64,000 bases of DNA from Albula goreensis (GCA_022829145.1 CM040743.1:9327646-9391645); one strand, 5' to 3'. Shown: positions 37,616 to 51,800, numbered from the stretch's first letter. Notes: generated by a model from the letters alone, not told the origin. Numbers and translations are program-made.

Positions 37616-40600
37616 ATGGGTAGCATATGTAGAGAGGTAGTGACCATACAACTGGGACACTATTCAAACTTTGTCGGGACGCATTGGTGGAATTTACAGG
37701 TTAGTAACGTTAGCCGATGTATCTATGAGGAAACGAACTAGCTAAAAACACAATCCAGCATTAACAGAATTAGTGAAAAGAGGATATCAGATCCACCACT
37801 GATATCCTATTTTCAATTTTAATCGAGAACAGTGTCCTATATCTGTTTCGTATTTTTGTGGGCTAACTAGCTAGCTTATAGTTAGAAATTGACTTTAGTT
37901 AACTACATTTTAGCATTTACAGTTTAGCAAGCTAATCTGGGTTTGGTTGAATAGAGTTTTACAATCTTGTATTTTCTACGAATTTGGGTGGGCGTGATTA
38001 CTCCAACGGGACAGAGCTCCTCTAATCTGAGCCATATCTAAATCTACAACATGATGTGTGCAATAGGTGGCTAACTAGCTAAATGAACAAGAACCATGCA
38101 TGTGCGGAACGCAAGTGTGGCGGTAACTTCAGCATCATATGTGCCATTTAGTCTAACAGTAAGCTTTTTCAAAATAAATACTTTCCGTCAGGGTTATAAC
38201 TCTCTTTTGCCTTTTTCTGCAAAGTGTCTCGTCAGATAAGAATACCCTCTCAGACTGATGTTCCAGTGTCAATTTACGGCAGAGCAGAAGTTGAATTTCT
38301 AGTTTTTACTTTGGAATATAGGATGCAGGACAACTTAACCAGGTCGCGATCACAATTGGATTCGATATAGAATGATCCCGCGGTACGATGAAAACTGCTA
38401 GAGCCCTTTGTGTGCGGTGTTGCTAGATTCTGGCGGCTGTCAGAATTCAAAGGTTCATTTTGTAAAGACATGCATGTGGGCATTGAAAAGGAGTAGTATT
38501 TTAATTTTCCTTTCCTTTATGCAGGATGCATCCCTGTCCTATGAGCCTGACTCGGGAGCGCCCCCTAGCGAACTGCAGAGTGATGTACTTTTCCGGGAGG
38601 GCGTCACGTTGGGGGGGCACATCACATACACCCCCCGCCTTATAGCCATGGACCTCAAGGGTAATCTTCCTCGCAGCTTTGGTGATCAAGTTGGAAATCA
38701 TAATCAAATGGCAGCAACAGGAAAACCATTGCCATAATAATTGTACTGTTCAACATTTTAAAATGAACATAATTGCAAAGATGTGCTTCTCATGTTTGCC
38801 TCATCAGCATATTTTTAAAATCTCTTGATGCTCTCTTTCTTCAGGTAGTCTTCAAACACTGAGACAGGAGGGCAGTCTGTATGAAACAGCAAAGGACCCC
38901 AATGCCTTTACATGGTGAGTCACCTCTTTCACGCATTCTCAGTGCCCATCCATATCTGTGACAGTCAGTGTGTAACATGTTTTACTTTGATACATTACTG
39001 TAGGTGGCAGTGTATGTTTTTGAGCTTCATTTTGTGTCAGTGTTTGTGAGAGTGTCAGTACTGAGAGGAATTTTGTTTCAGGGAAGGAGACGTGATAACC
39101 CACAAAGAGAGCCCCCCTACAAAGAACTCATTTCTCCAGGACTTGGACAAACTGGATGTGAGTACACCGTGTCCGACTGCATTCCCCCGCCTCACTGACT
39201 GACATCCTCTTCTTCCTTTGCAACTTGTCTGGCCAGCATTTGCACTGTCATTGGTCTCAGTAACCGTACTGTCTCTGCATTCAGGAGGGGGAAATACTGG
39301 CAGAAGCTGAGTTCAGCTCACCTCAGCTACAACAGTGCACAGGTAGGGGAGTGGAGGACTGACCAGCGCATTACATCCATGCTACATTCTACACTTGGGC
39401 AATTAGTAGACGCCCTTATATACAGCAATTTACATAGCGTATATGTTTACACACCATCCTTTTATACAGCTGCATATTTACTAAAGTAATTCATATGACA
39501 CCCTCCACAGCCCCCAGAACCATTAAATGTCACATGAGCGGTTGTGTCCCCTGTGTGCCAAGCTCTTGTGTATACTTTTAAAAGCTGTATCTGTGTACAA
39601 ACCGTTCAAATTTAGAAATGGCCACAAAGCAGTTAAGAGAGAAACATTGGGTAATTTTGGGACTACAGATACTTAAAAAGAGATATGAACAAAAAATAGA
39701 TCTAGACTTAGTACTACTCTCATATTACTTACACAACCACCTTCCCTCCCCTTTTCTTGGAACTCTATTTGTGTAGGGGCGGTTGCCATGGACACAGTGA
39801 ACAGGAGCCTTGAGCATGCTCAGAAGCTGTACCATCTCGAGGGCAGCGTGAGGGTGTGGTCTGACTTCCTGAGGATCCACCTGCACCCACGCACGATATC
39901 CGTCATCAACCAGTACAACCACGATGGGTACCGTGCTCACCTCCTCCACCTCTCCTCTCACTTTGGGGTTAATATGGAGCTCACTGCTATGGAGCATTTG
40001 CATAAGTGCAAAAGTGGCTTTGATTTGCTTAAGCAATGAAGCCCATTTTATTTTCCTGTCAATGCAAAAGCAAAACAGGGAAAAATGTTCCTGATGGCGC
40101 CTGGTACAGTTGTTTTTTTTTTTTTCTCCTCTTTTCACTGACATAATGAAAGGGCTTTTTATCAATCTCTTGCTCAGGGTTTCACAACAATGCAAATTTG
40201 CCCACAGTTTTAGAATGAAAGTATTTTGCCTTCAGCTTCAAATGCATGTCTGTTATGTCTACTGATCAGGCCATCTTTAGACCTGCCTATGTTGCACACT
40301 GAGGACAGAGTGCATCATTTTGACCTGAAAAGACTAACAAATTAGATTTGACGTGGGTGTGGAGTGGGTGTTTGGGGTGGAGAAGAAATACTCAAAACTG
40401 TACATTTATTGGTGCACAGGGAGTCCCAGCGTCTAGAGGCCTTTGGCCAGGGGGAGGCGCTGTGCCAGGGAGTGGTTCTTGAGGAGCTGGAGGACCGGCT
40501 ACACTTCTTTGTAGAGGAGTGTGACTACCTGCAGGTGACCACCACTTCTCCCATACTTATCTCTGTGTGTCTGAATATGAACCATCATGGTCTGTTTTAA

Positions 40601-43386
40601 TGACAGTTCAAGTGAGTTTTTCCTGTATTTGGGCATTTCAGTTGGCCATAATATAAGACAACAAGGATGGATTTAATTTTGTAGCATGACAGATTTTCAG
40701 TCTTTCTGTCTCTGTTGTGTTTCTCATTCAGGGTTTTCAAGTGCTGTGCGATCTTGCAGATGGATTTTCAGGCTTGGGGTCAAAGGTCACAGAGCTGCTG
40801 CATGACTCGTATGGTGGTCGGGGCATCCTGACATGGGGGCTGGCCCCTGTCAATCATCCAGACTCGGTGAGTAATGGTGATGATGATGCTGCTCCAAGAT
40901 CAGCAGGTGAAGTCTGTGTAAACACCATTTGAGATGGAAGTGAAGCGGTCCATGAAAGCGAAGCCAAGAGGTTGTTTAATAGGACATTCCAAACACACGC
41001 AGTGTACCCATGTGAGAGGTATTTGAAAAAACTTGGCAAGACTCTGGGTTTTTATGAGAAACATATTCTGATTTTTAATATTATTGTAATGATATGAAAT
41101 AATGTGGCATTTTTAGGCTTATGACACAAAAGTCATTGCCAGTATGGGGGCTTTGGTGTATAGGATCTTGTTGTGTAGCATTATTGTCGTATGGCTGAAG
41201 GCATTTGAGGTTGGTCTATCTGCACAACTGAAATATTGTATATTGAACCCAGAGTCCAGTGAAGGAGTTCTACCACCTGATGAACTATGCCTTGGGAACA
41301 ATAAATCTGGCCAATCACAGCTCTTTCTTCTGCCCCCTGACCCTGAGAGGGGGTTTGGGTATACGACCCACTCCACCTACCTCCTTCCCACACCTCAACT
41401 ACGACGTGAGTTTTCATAATGTATAACTGTGTTGCAGCTCCAATATGCTTCTTATGAAAGTTTTCCTGGCTGAATGGACCACCAACCATAATGTGTCTTC
41501 TCCACCAGCCTACTCTGTGGTACCACTCCAGTGCTGTTCTCGCTTTGGCTATGGACTCCCTCACTGTGTCCTACAGGCTGAGGCACGACAGCGCCCCCAT
41601 GTGGCAGCTGGCAGATGCTCTTGCCGTCTCTGGGAGGAAGGTGAGGAGATCTGACCTTATCTAAATTTGAGTATGAAGTCAAGGCAAACAATGAAGAGAT
41701 GCACTGGCAGGTTCAAGTGGAAGCGGTAGATTTGATGTGTGTGTGTGTGTGTCTTAGGTAGTGGCTGCATATGGAGCCGTCCCCTTCCCCATGACACAAG
41801 GCAGCTGCCTCCCTGACGCCCTGGGTGGATACACAGACACGTTGCCATGGAGACCCCTATCGGCTTGTTCAGAGCTGGGCGATGGGCGCTGCTTCGGCCA
41901 GTCAGTGACTCTGAGGGGCCTAGAGGGGCAGAACCTCACCAGGTGAGAATGGAGTCTCAGCCCAATTGGGTTGTGCCTTCATATGACCATGTGTGGTAAG
42001 AGTATTGAGAGCCTGACTCCTCACCCCATCCCCTCAGCCCGTTGACCCCTGGGACGGAGCCCCCCACCCCCCTGCACAATGCCCGAAGTGGAGAGGAGGT
42101 GTTGGCCTGCTTCATGAGATCTCACTACCCCGCCACTCCAATGTGAGTACTGTCCTGAAATCTGCCTCCGTAATCCTGGGCTGCATCCATGTGGAGTACT
42201 GAAAATAAACTGAATTTAACAAAACATTTTAAAAAAACTAAGCAGGCTATGTGTGTATGTTTAGTTGAGCCTGTTTATTTTTTTTTTTTTAAATCTACAT
42301 GTCCCACCTTTTCTTGTTTTTAATTTATGTTAATCTTTCACTGCTTCACCCCCCCAAAATTTTAAACAGTCATATTTGTTGGATAGACTATATATATGTG
42401 TATCAGTCTCTGCATAATACAAAAATGTTTCTTTCTCTCTCCCTCCCTCCCTCCATTTTTCCTCCATCTCCCTTTGTAGGGCAGTGCAGCTGCTTTCCAG
42501 CCCGAGTAAACTGACCCCTCCCTTTCCCCAGATTTTCAGCCAATCCCTGGACCCACAGGGCTTCCTTCGCTCCCAAACCACACCCCCTAACACCGGTGAA
42601 GCACCCGGACTTTATCTTGTCTGGTTAACCTGTTATGAGTTTGTGTATAATCACAAAAATATGTGTTTTTCTATTGTGATGTGTGTGGGCACATTGTAAC
42701 CAGTCCCATATATATTTTGGCAGTTTGATACTCTTAATATTTGATATTCTCTCAAATTATCATAAGAATATATCCAGTGAAAGTGTATCAAATGTATTGT
42801 AAGAGTATAGTGTATTTGCTAAAAGTGAGTGTATGTGTACCTATAACGGCATGTGCTTGTAGCTAAATGTAAGCATTAGGACACCTAACTTTGGACATGC
42901 ATGTACCTCATTTTGAATGTGCATATTTGTGACCACAAGTGTGCAAATATGTAATTTTGAGAGTGAATTCACTTTTAATATGAGCCTGCATCTTCCTAAA
43001 AGTGTGCATATATGTAATCATGTGTGTGCTTAATTATGAGCATGCATGTACCTAATCTAAGTGTGTATCACCCTATCTGTGAGCGTGAATGTAACAGTGT
43101 ATGGATATTGGCTCTCTGACAGTCTCTCTCCCCTGCAGTGTCCAGTCTGCCCGTGCTCACCACCCTGCAGTCGTCCCCAGCCTTGGGCCCCTGGCTGTCC
43201 GAACTGCAGCGCGGAGCCTGCATTCTGGACCCCCGCCGAGTGGCCCCCAGCTTCCTGTCCCAGGGACCTGAGATCGGGGAGATTCAGGAGGCCCTGGAGC
43301 AGCTTCGCTCCATGGCGCACTGTTACCGCGATGACCGGGGTGGGGTCCTGCACTCCTCCTCTGAGGACGATGATGATGATGACTGA
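37616..43386 (+). CDS. msto1: misato 1, mitochondrial distribution and morphology regulator
   Basis: Misato is a tubulin/FtsZ-like protein; vertebrate MSTO1 acts at the outer mitochondrial membrane in fusion and network distribution. Fourteen exons with fully consistent phases: 37616-37699, 38525-38660, 38845-38914, 39082-39157, 39285-39342, 39777-39927, 40420-40534, 40732-40866, 41253-41405, 41509-41640, 41758-41942, 42038-42142, 42480-42595, 43139-43386; 587 aa (human 570). The N terminus [20 protein letters not shown] is the misato segment II signature. Further conserved blocks are [54 protein letters not shown] and [10 protein letters not shown]. The C terminus ends [10 protein letters not shown], an acidic run not in the human protein. 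No frame break was found. Identity is near certain. Confidence 0.97.
37700..38524 (+). other. msto1: msto1 intron 1
   Basis: An 825-bp first intron rich in TAGC/GCTA words, for example acgttagccg near 37705, ctaactagctagct near 37863 and gctaactagcta near 38068. No coding sequence was seen. Confidence 0.8.
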
Positions 43387-43738
43387 TTGGAGCTTTTCTT
43401 AGGGAAGCTCCTCCCCTTTCTCCCACTGCTCTCCCTCTCTGTGATATTCAGGCACTTTCCTTCAGATTCCTGTGGATTGTGGGAATCGAGGGAGGGTAGA
43501 GCAATGAATTAATGAGTGAATAAGTGGAAAGAAATAGTAGTGCATGGAGAGTAGAGTAAGGGGTGGAAGGAAGATGGGGCGCACAAAGAAACAAGGACTG
43601 AGCAGTGAAGAGGACAGAGGGTCAGAGGTCAAAGGAGCAAAAGGATGAGAGGAGAAAGAGAAAGGAAGATGAGAATATCTCCATCAGAAAGACCACTGTG
43701 ACACTCTCTTAGCTCCAACATGTGAATCTGTAAATAAA
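43387..43738 (+). other. msto1: msto1 3' UTR with poly(A) signal
   Basis: Short purine-rich 3' UTR ending with AATAAA at 43733-43738, followed by GT-rich sequence (tgtgtgtgttttc). Confidence 0.7.
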
Positions 43739-45800
43739 CCTGCTTTGCGTAAACAAATGTGTGTGTTTTCAGCACACATCTGTTAGAAGAGTATCCCAGT
43801 AAACTGGCTGGCTGTGTCAACACTTTTAATTTATATTATGTGCAACTGAGGTAATTGCAGAGAAGTAGGACTGCTCACATTTTGGTTGTCGCATGTGTTG
43901 GTTTTGGTGGTGTGGAGTGCACAGCTTCCTGTGACCAGTACATCCTGGTATGAGTCAAAGGGCATTATGATGTCACATGAAGACAAGGTTACCTTTATTA
44001 ATTGTAGGAATTCCAACCATTGTGCGAATGGGACAGGCACCTTACCACAGGAAGATCCTGTGCTCTGTTGGCTCCCATACTGGTTAATTGCTTTGATGTT
44101 CATTCATCTGCATTCATTTTAAAGGGTGTGGCGATAGAAAGCAGACTGGTCAGCAGCCTCTGCCAAGAGAATGCAGAGGTAAATAAATAGGTTGCCAGTC
44201 TTGTGACTAACACCACAGAAGTTTGGGCCTGCATTCATGAAGAGTCTCATGCAGGAGTACTGATTTAAGATCAAGTTTCTCTTGCCCATATCCTAACCTT
44301 ATTCTCTATGAAGTAGAGGGCAGATATGATGTAAGACCAGCACTCTGGACTCCCAGATATTTCATGAATAATGAGTCCAAGTATCCAGTGTGGGGAGATT
44401 TTATCTGTTTGGTGAGAAGTGTCGGCAAACTTGTTCACCTTTCCATACATTTAAAAAAACAAAATGGATGAGAAACAATATCTTATCACTCAATTGTAAT
44501 CACCTCATGGTATGAATGGTAGCAGTCTACAGCTGACAGATATACAACCTGATAACCAGTCACAGCATTAGCATATACTTACCTAAGCTTTTTTTTGAAT
44601 GGTGGCTTAATCAGAATGGAAACAATACTGTGAGTTGATTGTTTTCCAGCATTACACTACAGATTTCACTGTGAACTTAGAACATGTTGTTTTCTTGTTT
44701 GAAATAAGTATTCTTCCCTTTTTCAGTCATTCTGTGGTGGTCCAAACACATTTCTTGAATTCTTTAGAGAGCTGAAGTCACAATTGAGAGTCATAATTTG
44801 TCACCATTGATTTTCCAAATTGTGGCTTTTTAGCAAAGGGTATGCATAGATTTATTAATTTTATTTTTACACCGAAAACTGGGGGGGGGTATATCTTGAG
44901 TGGTTTTCTTTGACCAGCTGGGGACTTATCACACTTGCATGTGTTGTAAACATGGTAGTATTTTTTTATTATTATTTGTCCTCTTTTGACTTCTGATAGA
45001 CATTCTTTGCAGTGGATGTCTTCATTCGGCAATGCCATTATCTGCATCTTTGTGCTACAAATATTGCACGGTAGGTGGCAGTATTTCACCTTTGCTCTGC
45101 TTGCACTTAGCAATACAACAGGTAGTACAATACAAATATCACCCCTAAATTCCGAATGCCCTATGGAAATGCAATCATTACACTTGCATACATATGACAG
45201 TAAATGGAGGGAACTACACTTCAACGAGCTGATTTAATGGGTACGTAATCAAAGTTTTCACCACATATGACCCAACATAACATTCTTCATTTAAACAATT
45301 GTGCCTGCTCTCAAATCTACAAAATATTTATCTCTGTATGAGGACCAGGTAACAGTTGGCCATGGTTGTAGAAAAACATGCAAACCTGGCCATCAAAACG
45401 TGACATTAAACTTCTTAACTAGAGGGTTGCCTGTTTTAACCCCTAGTAGGATATTTCCATTTTTGACAAAGATGCAGTCTTGATAAAATCTATATTTAGC
45501 TTACAACATGGAAGCTAAACATGGCGTATGTTCACTACTATGACAATGTAAAGGACTGTGATCAGTATGTCGCACTGTCAACATGCTAGTTTTGGATCTG
45601 CATTCACAGTTTTATCATTAATATTTATTACGTCTGCTTTCGACAATATGCGAGATCATGGTGGTGTTGTATGTGTAGTTTATGTGTAAAAATATTGTAA
45701 TAATGTCACATCGGTCTCAATGCTGAGAAAATATAAAACTGAGTACACGTTTGTAACTAACTCCACAATCTTAAATTGAGCATGCCATGGCCAGACTGAG
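43739..45800. other. intergenic region msto1-ubap2l
   Basis: About 2 kb of AT-rich sequence. Open frames such as 44778-45224 (minus) and 44986-45237 (plus) show no known motif, and no splice structure was recognised around them. Nothing here can be supported as a gene. Confidence 0.6.
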
Positions 45801-45890
45801 CGATGGCGGGGTTAGAGAAATGGTCACGTGATCAGGGTATTCGCTTGTTGAAGCCTCTGAGCGTCCTCTTAGCCACGTGACGCAGCTATC
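45801..45890 (+). promoter_or_regulatory. ubap2l: ubap2l promoter with two CACGTG boxes
   Basis: CACGTG occurs at 45825-45830 (gtCACGTGAt, 9 of 10 bases of the CLEAR consensus) and 45874-45879 (cCACGTGAc), 49 bp apart, just upstream of the inferred non-coding first exon. Candidate binders are USF or MITF/TFE factors. Confidence 0.5.
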
Positions 45891-48800
45891 GGGGTGTCAG
45901 TGTGGAAAAGAAACAGGTAAATTCCGAGTGTCTCGCTTATTGTCTAGGCGAGGCGATTCGGCTAATTTTCCTATACTGAGTAAGGGTTTAAGGGTGTTGA
46001 ATTTGTTCCGTATCAACCTGAAGGTCGATATTGAGGCCAGTTAATCTTTTTAAAAGCTCGATTTCAGGGTTCCAACCTGGTTTCTGGTCAGTATTATCGC
46101 CCGTTATTTATTTTCGTTATTCTGGGCCTAAGGCCTTGCAAAGGCCTCGGTGTCAAGTATGTAAGTGTACCCGGTGAAGGCGTTATGATGGTGGGGAACA
46201 TGATTGGTGGAGGTTAACGGTAGAGCGTTTTCTTAGTCCCGAAACGAACACATAAACTTTGGCTTGGTAAATCGTTGTATAATTGAAATACCAATGCTGG
46301 TATGTTACAAAACGGTGAAAATAAATCGATAGCCGGCTAGTTATTGTAGTGGACCTCTCGCTGTTACCCAGCCTGGTTTGTGTGAATGTGCAATGGCTGC
46401 TCTATTGGCCATGAGGTTGGGGTAACGAGGAACGGAAGCCATGAAATAACGTTACCTGGTTTGCAAGGGTTTACCAAAATTACATAATGCTGTTGTAGTC
46501 GTGGCTGTTAATGTTCAAAACCGGCGTCTGTGAATTGTTTTTGTCAGCTAGCTTGCTAGCCACAATTAGCCAAAACGGAACTAAAAAAATGTAATAGTCT
46601 GCAAGCTGGCTGTCTAGCTAGCCATATAGCTAACGTTAATTGCACGCAGCTCTCATCGTTAGCTGATGTTATCTGTTTCTAACCAATGTTTTATGGCAAT
46701 CTTTAAAGTTGGGCTCTCCCCTGTGATATGCATTTTGACAACATGCGCTTATAAACCCACTAGGTAGAGGCTAGTGTTGATACGGCTTCAGTTAGGGTGT
46801 GTAGGATGGCTCGTCAAAGATTAACATGTTTTTGTTAGAATAGCCTGTGTTGTCTATTTCATTTCCGATTTTCCAGCAGAGGGACTGGCTATCTAGCTGG
46901 CAAACTAGGTAAAACAAAAATTAACCAAGTCTTTCTTGCGTGGATATGCAACAGCTAGTTAGCCAACTTGCACTAGCTACTCGTAGCACAATTTTGTAAC
47001 TGAACTTCAGTTGGAAAGATTGCAAACAGGTAGCAGAGGCTGTAACGTTACTGCAGTGTAGCTATCACAGGCCTAACGTTGGCAAAGGATTTTATTTTTA
47101 GATGTGGTTACGACTGTACAAGGCAGACAAATTCGTCGGTGTTGGATATTTTCCAAGCTCCAAATCCCTCTTAGCTTGGATCGTATAAAGGCTAGTGTAG
47201 CTTGCGAACTTATCCATAACCACTCGTCCTACAACGTTATCTAGCCCACCTACACGAATGTATGTAACGCTTACAAACTTGTTTTGCCAGATATCGTAAA
47301 TTAATCTTACATAACCCAGTAAGCTGGTGGTGTGATGCCTTTCCTGTGTGCGAACAAATCGCTCTTGTGGTAAAATCGTGGCATGTTCCCTGAGCTAGTT
47401 GTGCCCCCGGTTTGTTTGTATAAGTTATCTTTGTTGCGCTGTGCTTGATTGTCACTGCTAGCTGCCTATCATCAATACCTGTTGGTACCCGCGCTCACTT
47501 TTCGCCTGGAGAGCGTGTAGAAGTGGCTTCTGCTCTTCCCCACAGGCTGGTTAGCTGTGGGGTGCCACATGTGACCATAACTAGCTATCTGGATTAACAG
47601 ATTAATTTGTCAGATGCTCTGTCGTTTTACGTCACTTAACACCTGAGAATGATTTTTTTGGTAGTTGCTCCTCTTAATCATTTACGATAATGTCCTGTTG
47701 GCAAGGTAGCTAGCCCGCTGCCAGGCTTGGTTTATGAATTGGCCGTTGAATGTACGAAACAGCGGTAAGCCTAAGTAACAATGGGGGAATGTAGTGATAA
47801 TGGTTTGTAATTGAATTGTCAATTGACAATAAAAAAAATCTTGTCGTACGGACTTTTCGACTATCGGTCCGACTAGGTTCTTTGTGGGATATATCGTCCC
47901 TTAGCAATGAGGAGGGTTGACTGTAAATTGGTTCATGTTCACTAATTGGTCAGATTGATCATGTTCTTTTTGTATTGGTCTCTGTCCATAACCGACTTTG
48001 TGGCACAATTTCAAATTCCATATTTGTTTGTTTTAGAGGCAGCTCAGTTTTATTGTTGTATTTACAGTGTCTTACCTAACTGGCAGTGTGTTTTGTTTAT
48101 TTTATTTTTTTCTTAATCTACTCAATCACAAATAAATCCGGTAGTGCACACCTTAGTTTACATGCCTGCCAGTGTTCAGCCTCACATACTGCAGTCTGCT
48201 CTCTTTATCTTACTAATACTTATCAACAGAGTTTCTCCTTGCCACTGTTGCTGGATAGTTTTCTCTTGATATGGTTAATGTTGGGATGTGCTGTAAAGCA
48301 TGTTGTGCCAGATTCTGTACAGATACATTTGATTACGTTTGACTGTGTAATTGTGACAGTTACATCAATTAATCGTACACTCTTGCTGTTTCTCTCCCTC
48401 TCTCTTTCCTCCTCTAGGTGTTATTTCTTTGTAAATACTGTTATTTGTATATACTGTAAATGATGACGTCGGTGGGCAGTGGCCGCGCCCGGGGCAGCTG
48501 GGAGCAGACACAGAGCCAGACACAGAGCCAGACACAGCACAAGCAGAGGCCACAGGTAATGCCAGACATCGTCCTCCCTGGAAAACCTGTTAATATGCAA
48601 AAGGGAATGTACCTCATCCTAGGCTGTTTTAAACTACAGTGGGAATTGTAGGTAGGTTTTTTCTGCTCAGAAATACAAAATTGAACCCAGATGTAACCTT
48701 GCCAAAATTGGCAGTTGACTTGAGGTTTAAAAAAAAAAAAAAAAGGAGAATATCCACTGCCATTGTTGTCATGGCAATGGAATGGTCATCAGCATCACCA

Positions 48801-51800
48801 GCTGAACCCCTTTGTGTCATCATTGTGTGCGCATGCGCACTGCAGTCTTGCTATTAAAAGGCCCATGTGCCCAGGGGTGTTAGGTGTGACACAGAAACCT
48901 GGTTCTCACCCAGCATCTTCCTTCAGAGGTCATGTGAGGGTCATATGCAGGATTATGGCTGTCCCATCTACATGAGTGAGCCCAGCCAAAATTGTGCCCC
49001 TGGGTTTATGGTTGGCCATGCTCATGCCATGGTCCTTAGTTGAACCCTTCTTTGTCAGTTACTACACTGTCCATATCTGTCCACTTCCCAATGATGGCAT
49101 TGGTTGTGTGGGAGACCAGATCAATTTTAAGCACGCGTGTGTGCTGGAGTAGGTAGATGAACAGTATCGTCTTCATGGACCAGTCCTCACATTGAGGGTC
49201 ATCAGTCTCTTCTTGCCTTTGTGCACTGCTGCTGATTTTTCTTTCTTTTTTTTTTTTTTTTTTAAATGTGTGACCTGTTGGGCTGTGAAGCTGGCACAAA
49301 CAGAAGGCTGTGGGTTCACAGCTTGGCGTGTGGCATGGTGCGATGCATGTGAAGCTCTGCCATCATATGAACCGTGTCAGATGAGATGCTTAAGTACTGA
49401 GGATGCCAGTGGCTCATCCACCCCCACCCACCAACCTGTGTGTGTGTTGATTTTTAGGTACAATTTTGTGCACTTGTGGGGAAGTGTAGAGTTGAGAACA
49501 AACAATCTGGAAACGAACATTTTGAACAGGGCCTGCAACATCTTGAGGCGACAATAACAACACTATGCCCAAAAAGCGGGAAAGAAGGTGTAAGTGTCGT
49601 ACAGCACTCAACCCACCAACATCAAGCCCAGCCTTTATGTGTGCTGTCTGTGGTAGGCAGTGTGCATTTTTTGTAAGGAAGCAAAAAAAAAAAAAAAGGA
49701 TGTGATGCGTATTTTGCATTGATTTCAGGGGTATATGTTTGTGTAGAGAAACACAGGGCTGTGATTTTCCCCCCCCTCCGGGTTTTTTCCTAATCCTTAA
49801 ATGTAGATTTTTCTGACCCTGAATGTCTCATTCTGAGGCTGGGTACTTGGGGTTTGTCATTGGCACCCAAACTGAGAGGTTTGGCTCTCTTTGACTGCTG
49901 GTGAATGGAGAGAACGGTCATCAGCAAATCCCGACATCAGAGCCCCCTGCCCAGAGACATCCAGAGTATGAAAAAAAAAAAAAATCAATGTTTCCTGATA
50001 AGTCTATCAGTCTAATTTGCGTCCCAGTCTGTGGTGTTCCAGGGGATGTGTAAGTGCTGGCGTTTGCACAGTGGCGTTTTCAGTGTTATTCAGAGTGTGT
50101 GTATGGGTGGAGGGTGGGGTTTCTGGAGTTGCTAGGGGTGCTTTGTCAGGCTAATATTAATTCCTTTTCCCTCTTCATTCCCCAGGCCACAGCTGAGCAG
50201 ATTAGACTCGCACAGATGATTTCGGACCACAATGACGCCGACTTTGAGGAGAAGGTCAAGCAGGTATGCTGGCCAGTTTCTTTCCTTTTGGCTTTATCAA
50301 TCGCTGCACTGCGGTCAGGGTGACAGAGATGACAGGGTGCATTCTGCTGCCAAAGGCGTGACCGAGCTCCAGACCACCTAAACTTTCCTTTTGTGTCCCA
50401 AGCACAAAAATAACAGTTTTTCTGTGGTATTGTGCAGAAGGTGTGGATGCTTGTTTCTTGTGCCTCTGGGTAAAGAACTACAACTTGTATCATCATGGTG
50501 GACTTATCCGCTGTCTCAAATGCACGTCTGGTACAGTACTGCACTCTGTCATTCATCCTTCACTTAGCTGCTTCAGCCACCCCAAAGTTTTAAATACTTC
50601 TGAAAAGCCACCAAAGAGCAGATTTATGGGAAAGGGAATGGATTAAAGTACCACAATAAGTACCAGCTATTTAGGAAGCAATTAAGGCCTAGCTGAAAAC
50701 ACTATACCTTCATCCATCCCTTCTTCCTCCTCAGCCTTACCTATTCTGTAGAGCTTAGTCAGGTGAGAGCAATGGCACTATGACAGAAACCTCACCTAGT
50801 CAGATCATTTGGATGGGGCCCAAGTTTAGTGCTCCCTAACCTCCCCTTTCTCTATCCTATAACTACACTCAAGTCTAGTGTATCTTCCCTGCACATACCA
50901 TAAAAGCCCTTCATGGTTCCGGCAGTAGTCTTGAAGGGCGATGGTGTGTGCTACAGTTACTGTGGAGCTGGTACCAGATGCTCTCTCTCAGCCTTTCTCT
51001 GGACCAGAGAGCAACATCAGGCTCACACAATGAAAGCCCCTTCACCACTGAGCAGTCCACTGAGACTGAAATGCTTCTCATGGTAGATGGATGGATGGAT
51101 GCTTGTGTTGTCTTTAAGAAGATTCATGTCTGAAGTGCCAATCTGTGTACTCAGTCACTCATAAACACTCAATCTCTCTCGTCGCACATGTATGCAGACA
51201 CACAAAACATACTCTCACACACACAAATTCTTGAGTTCTGAAATCAGTGGAGGTTCATTCACTGTCCTGCCTTCCCCTGTTTCCCATCCTCCTGCCAGCT
51301 GATTGACATCACAGGCAAAGACCAGGATGAATCCATGATTGCGCTGCATGACTGTAACGGGGATGTCAACAGAGCCATCAATGTCCTGCTGGAGGGCAGT
51401 CCTGACACTGTGAGTAGTGGATGTTGGGAAATGTAGTGTATGTAGCGAATGGGGTGTTGGGAAATGTAGTGAATGTCATGTTTAGGTATATACGGAGAGC
51501 TAAATGTGTGCCGTATAATGTAAATTAGAAGCGTGTCCAGTATGGATTTATAAATGGCCTATTTTGGTATTTAGTCTCATGTTAGCTGTCGTTTTGTTAA
51601 TTAATTTATCTGGTTTGTCATTTTACAGCCGAAGCAGTGTCTTACAGTTAATTTCGAGTACAATATTGTCTTTTGGGGAATCTATTCCAATGCAGCTAAG
51701 TGACCAACAGGTCCAGTTGAGCTAGGATAAATGGAATGTACTAACTCTAGCTTGGGCACAAGCCCTGTTGTAAAGACATTAAGTGAAGGCATGGAAAGCT

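Noticed and set aside
44778-45224. Minus-strand frame of 148 codons between msto1 and ubap2l
   Set aside because: It lies in AT-rich DNA with no recognisable motif, splice partner or promoter; its codon use looks random.
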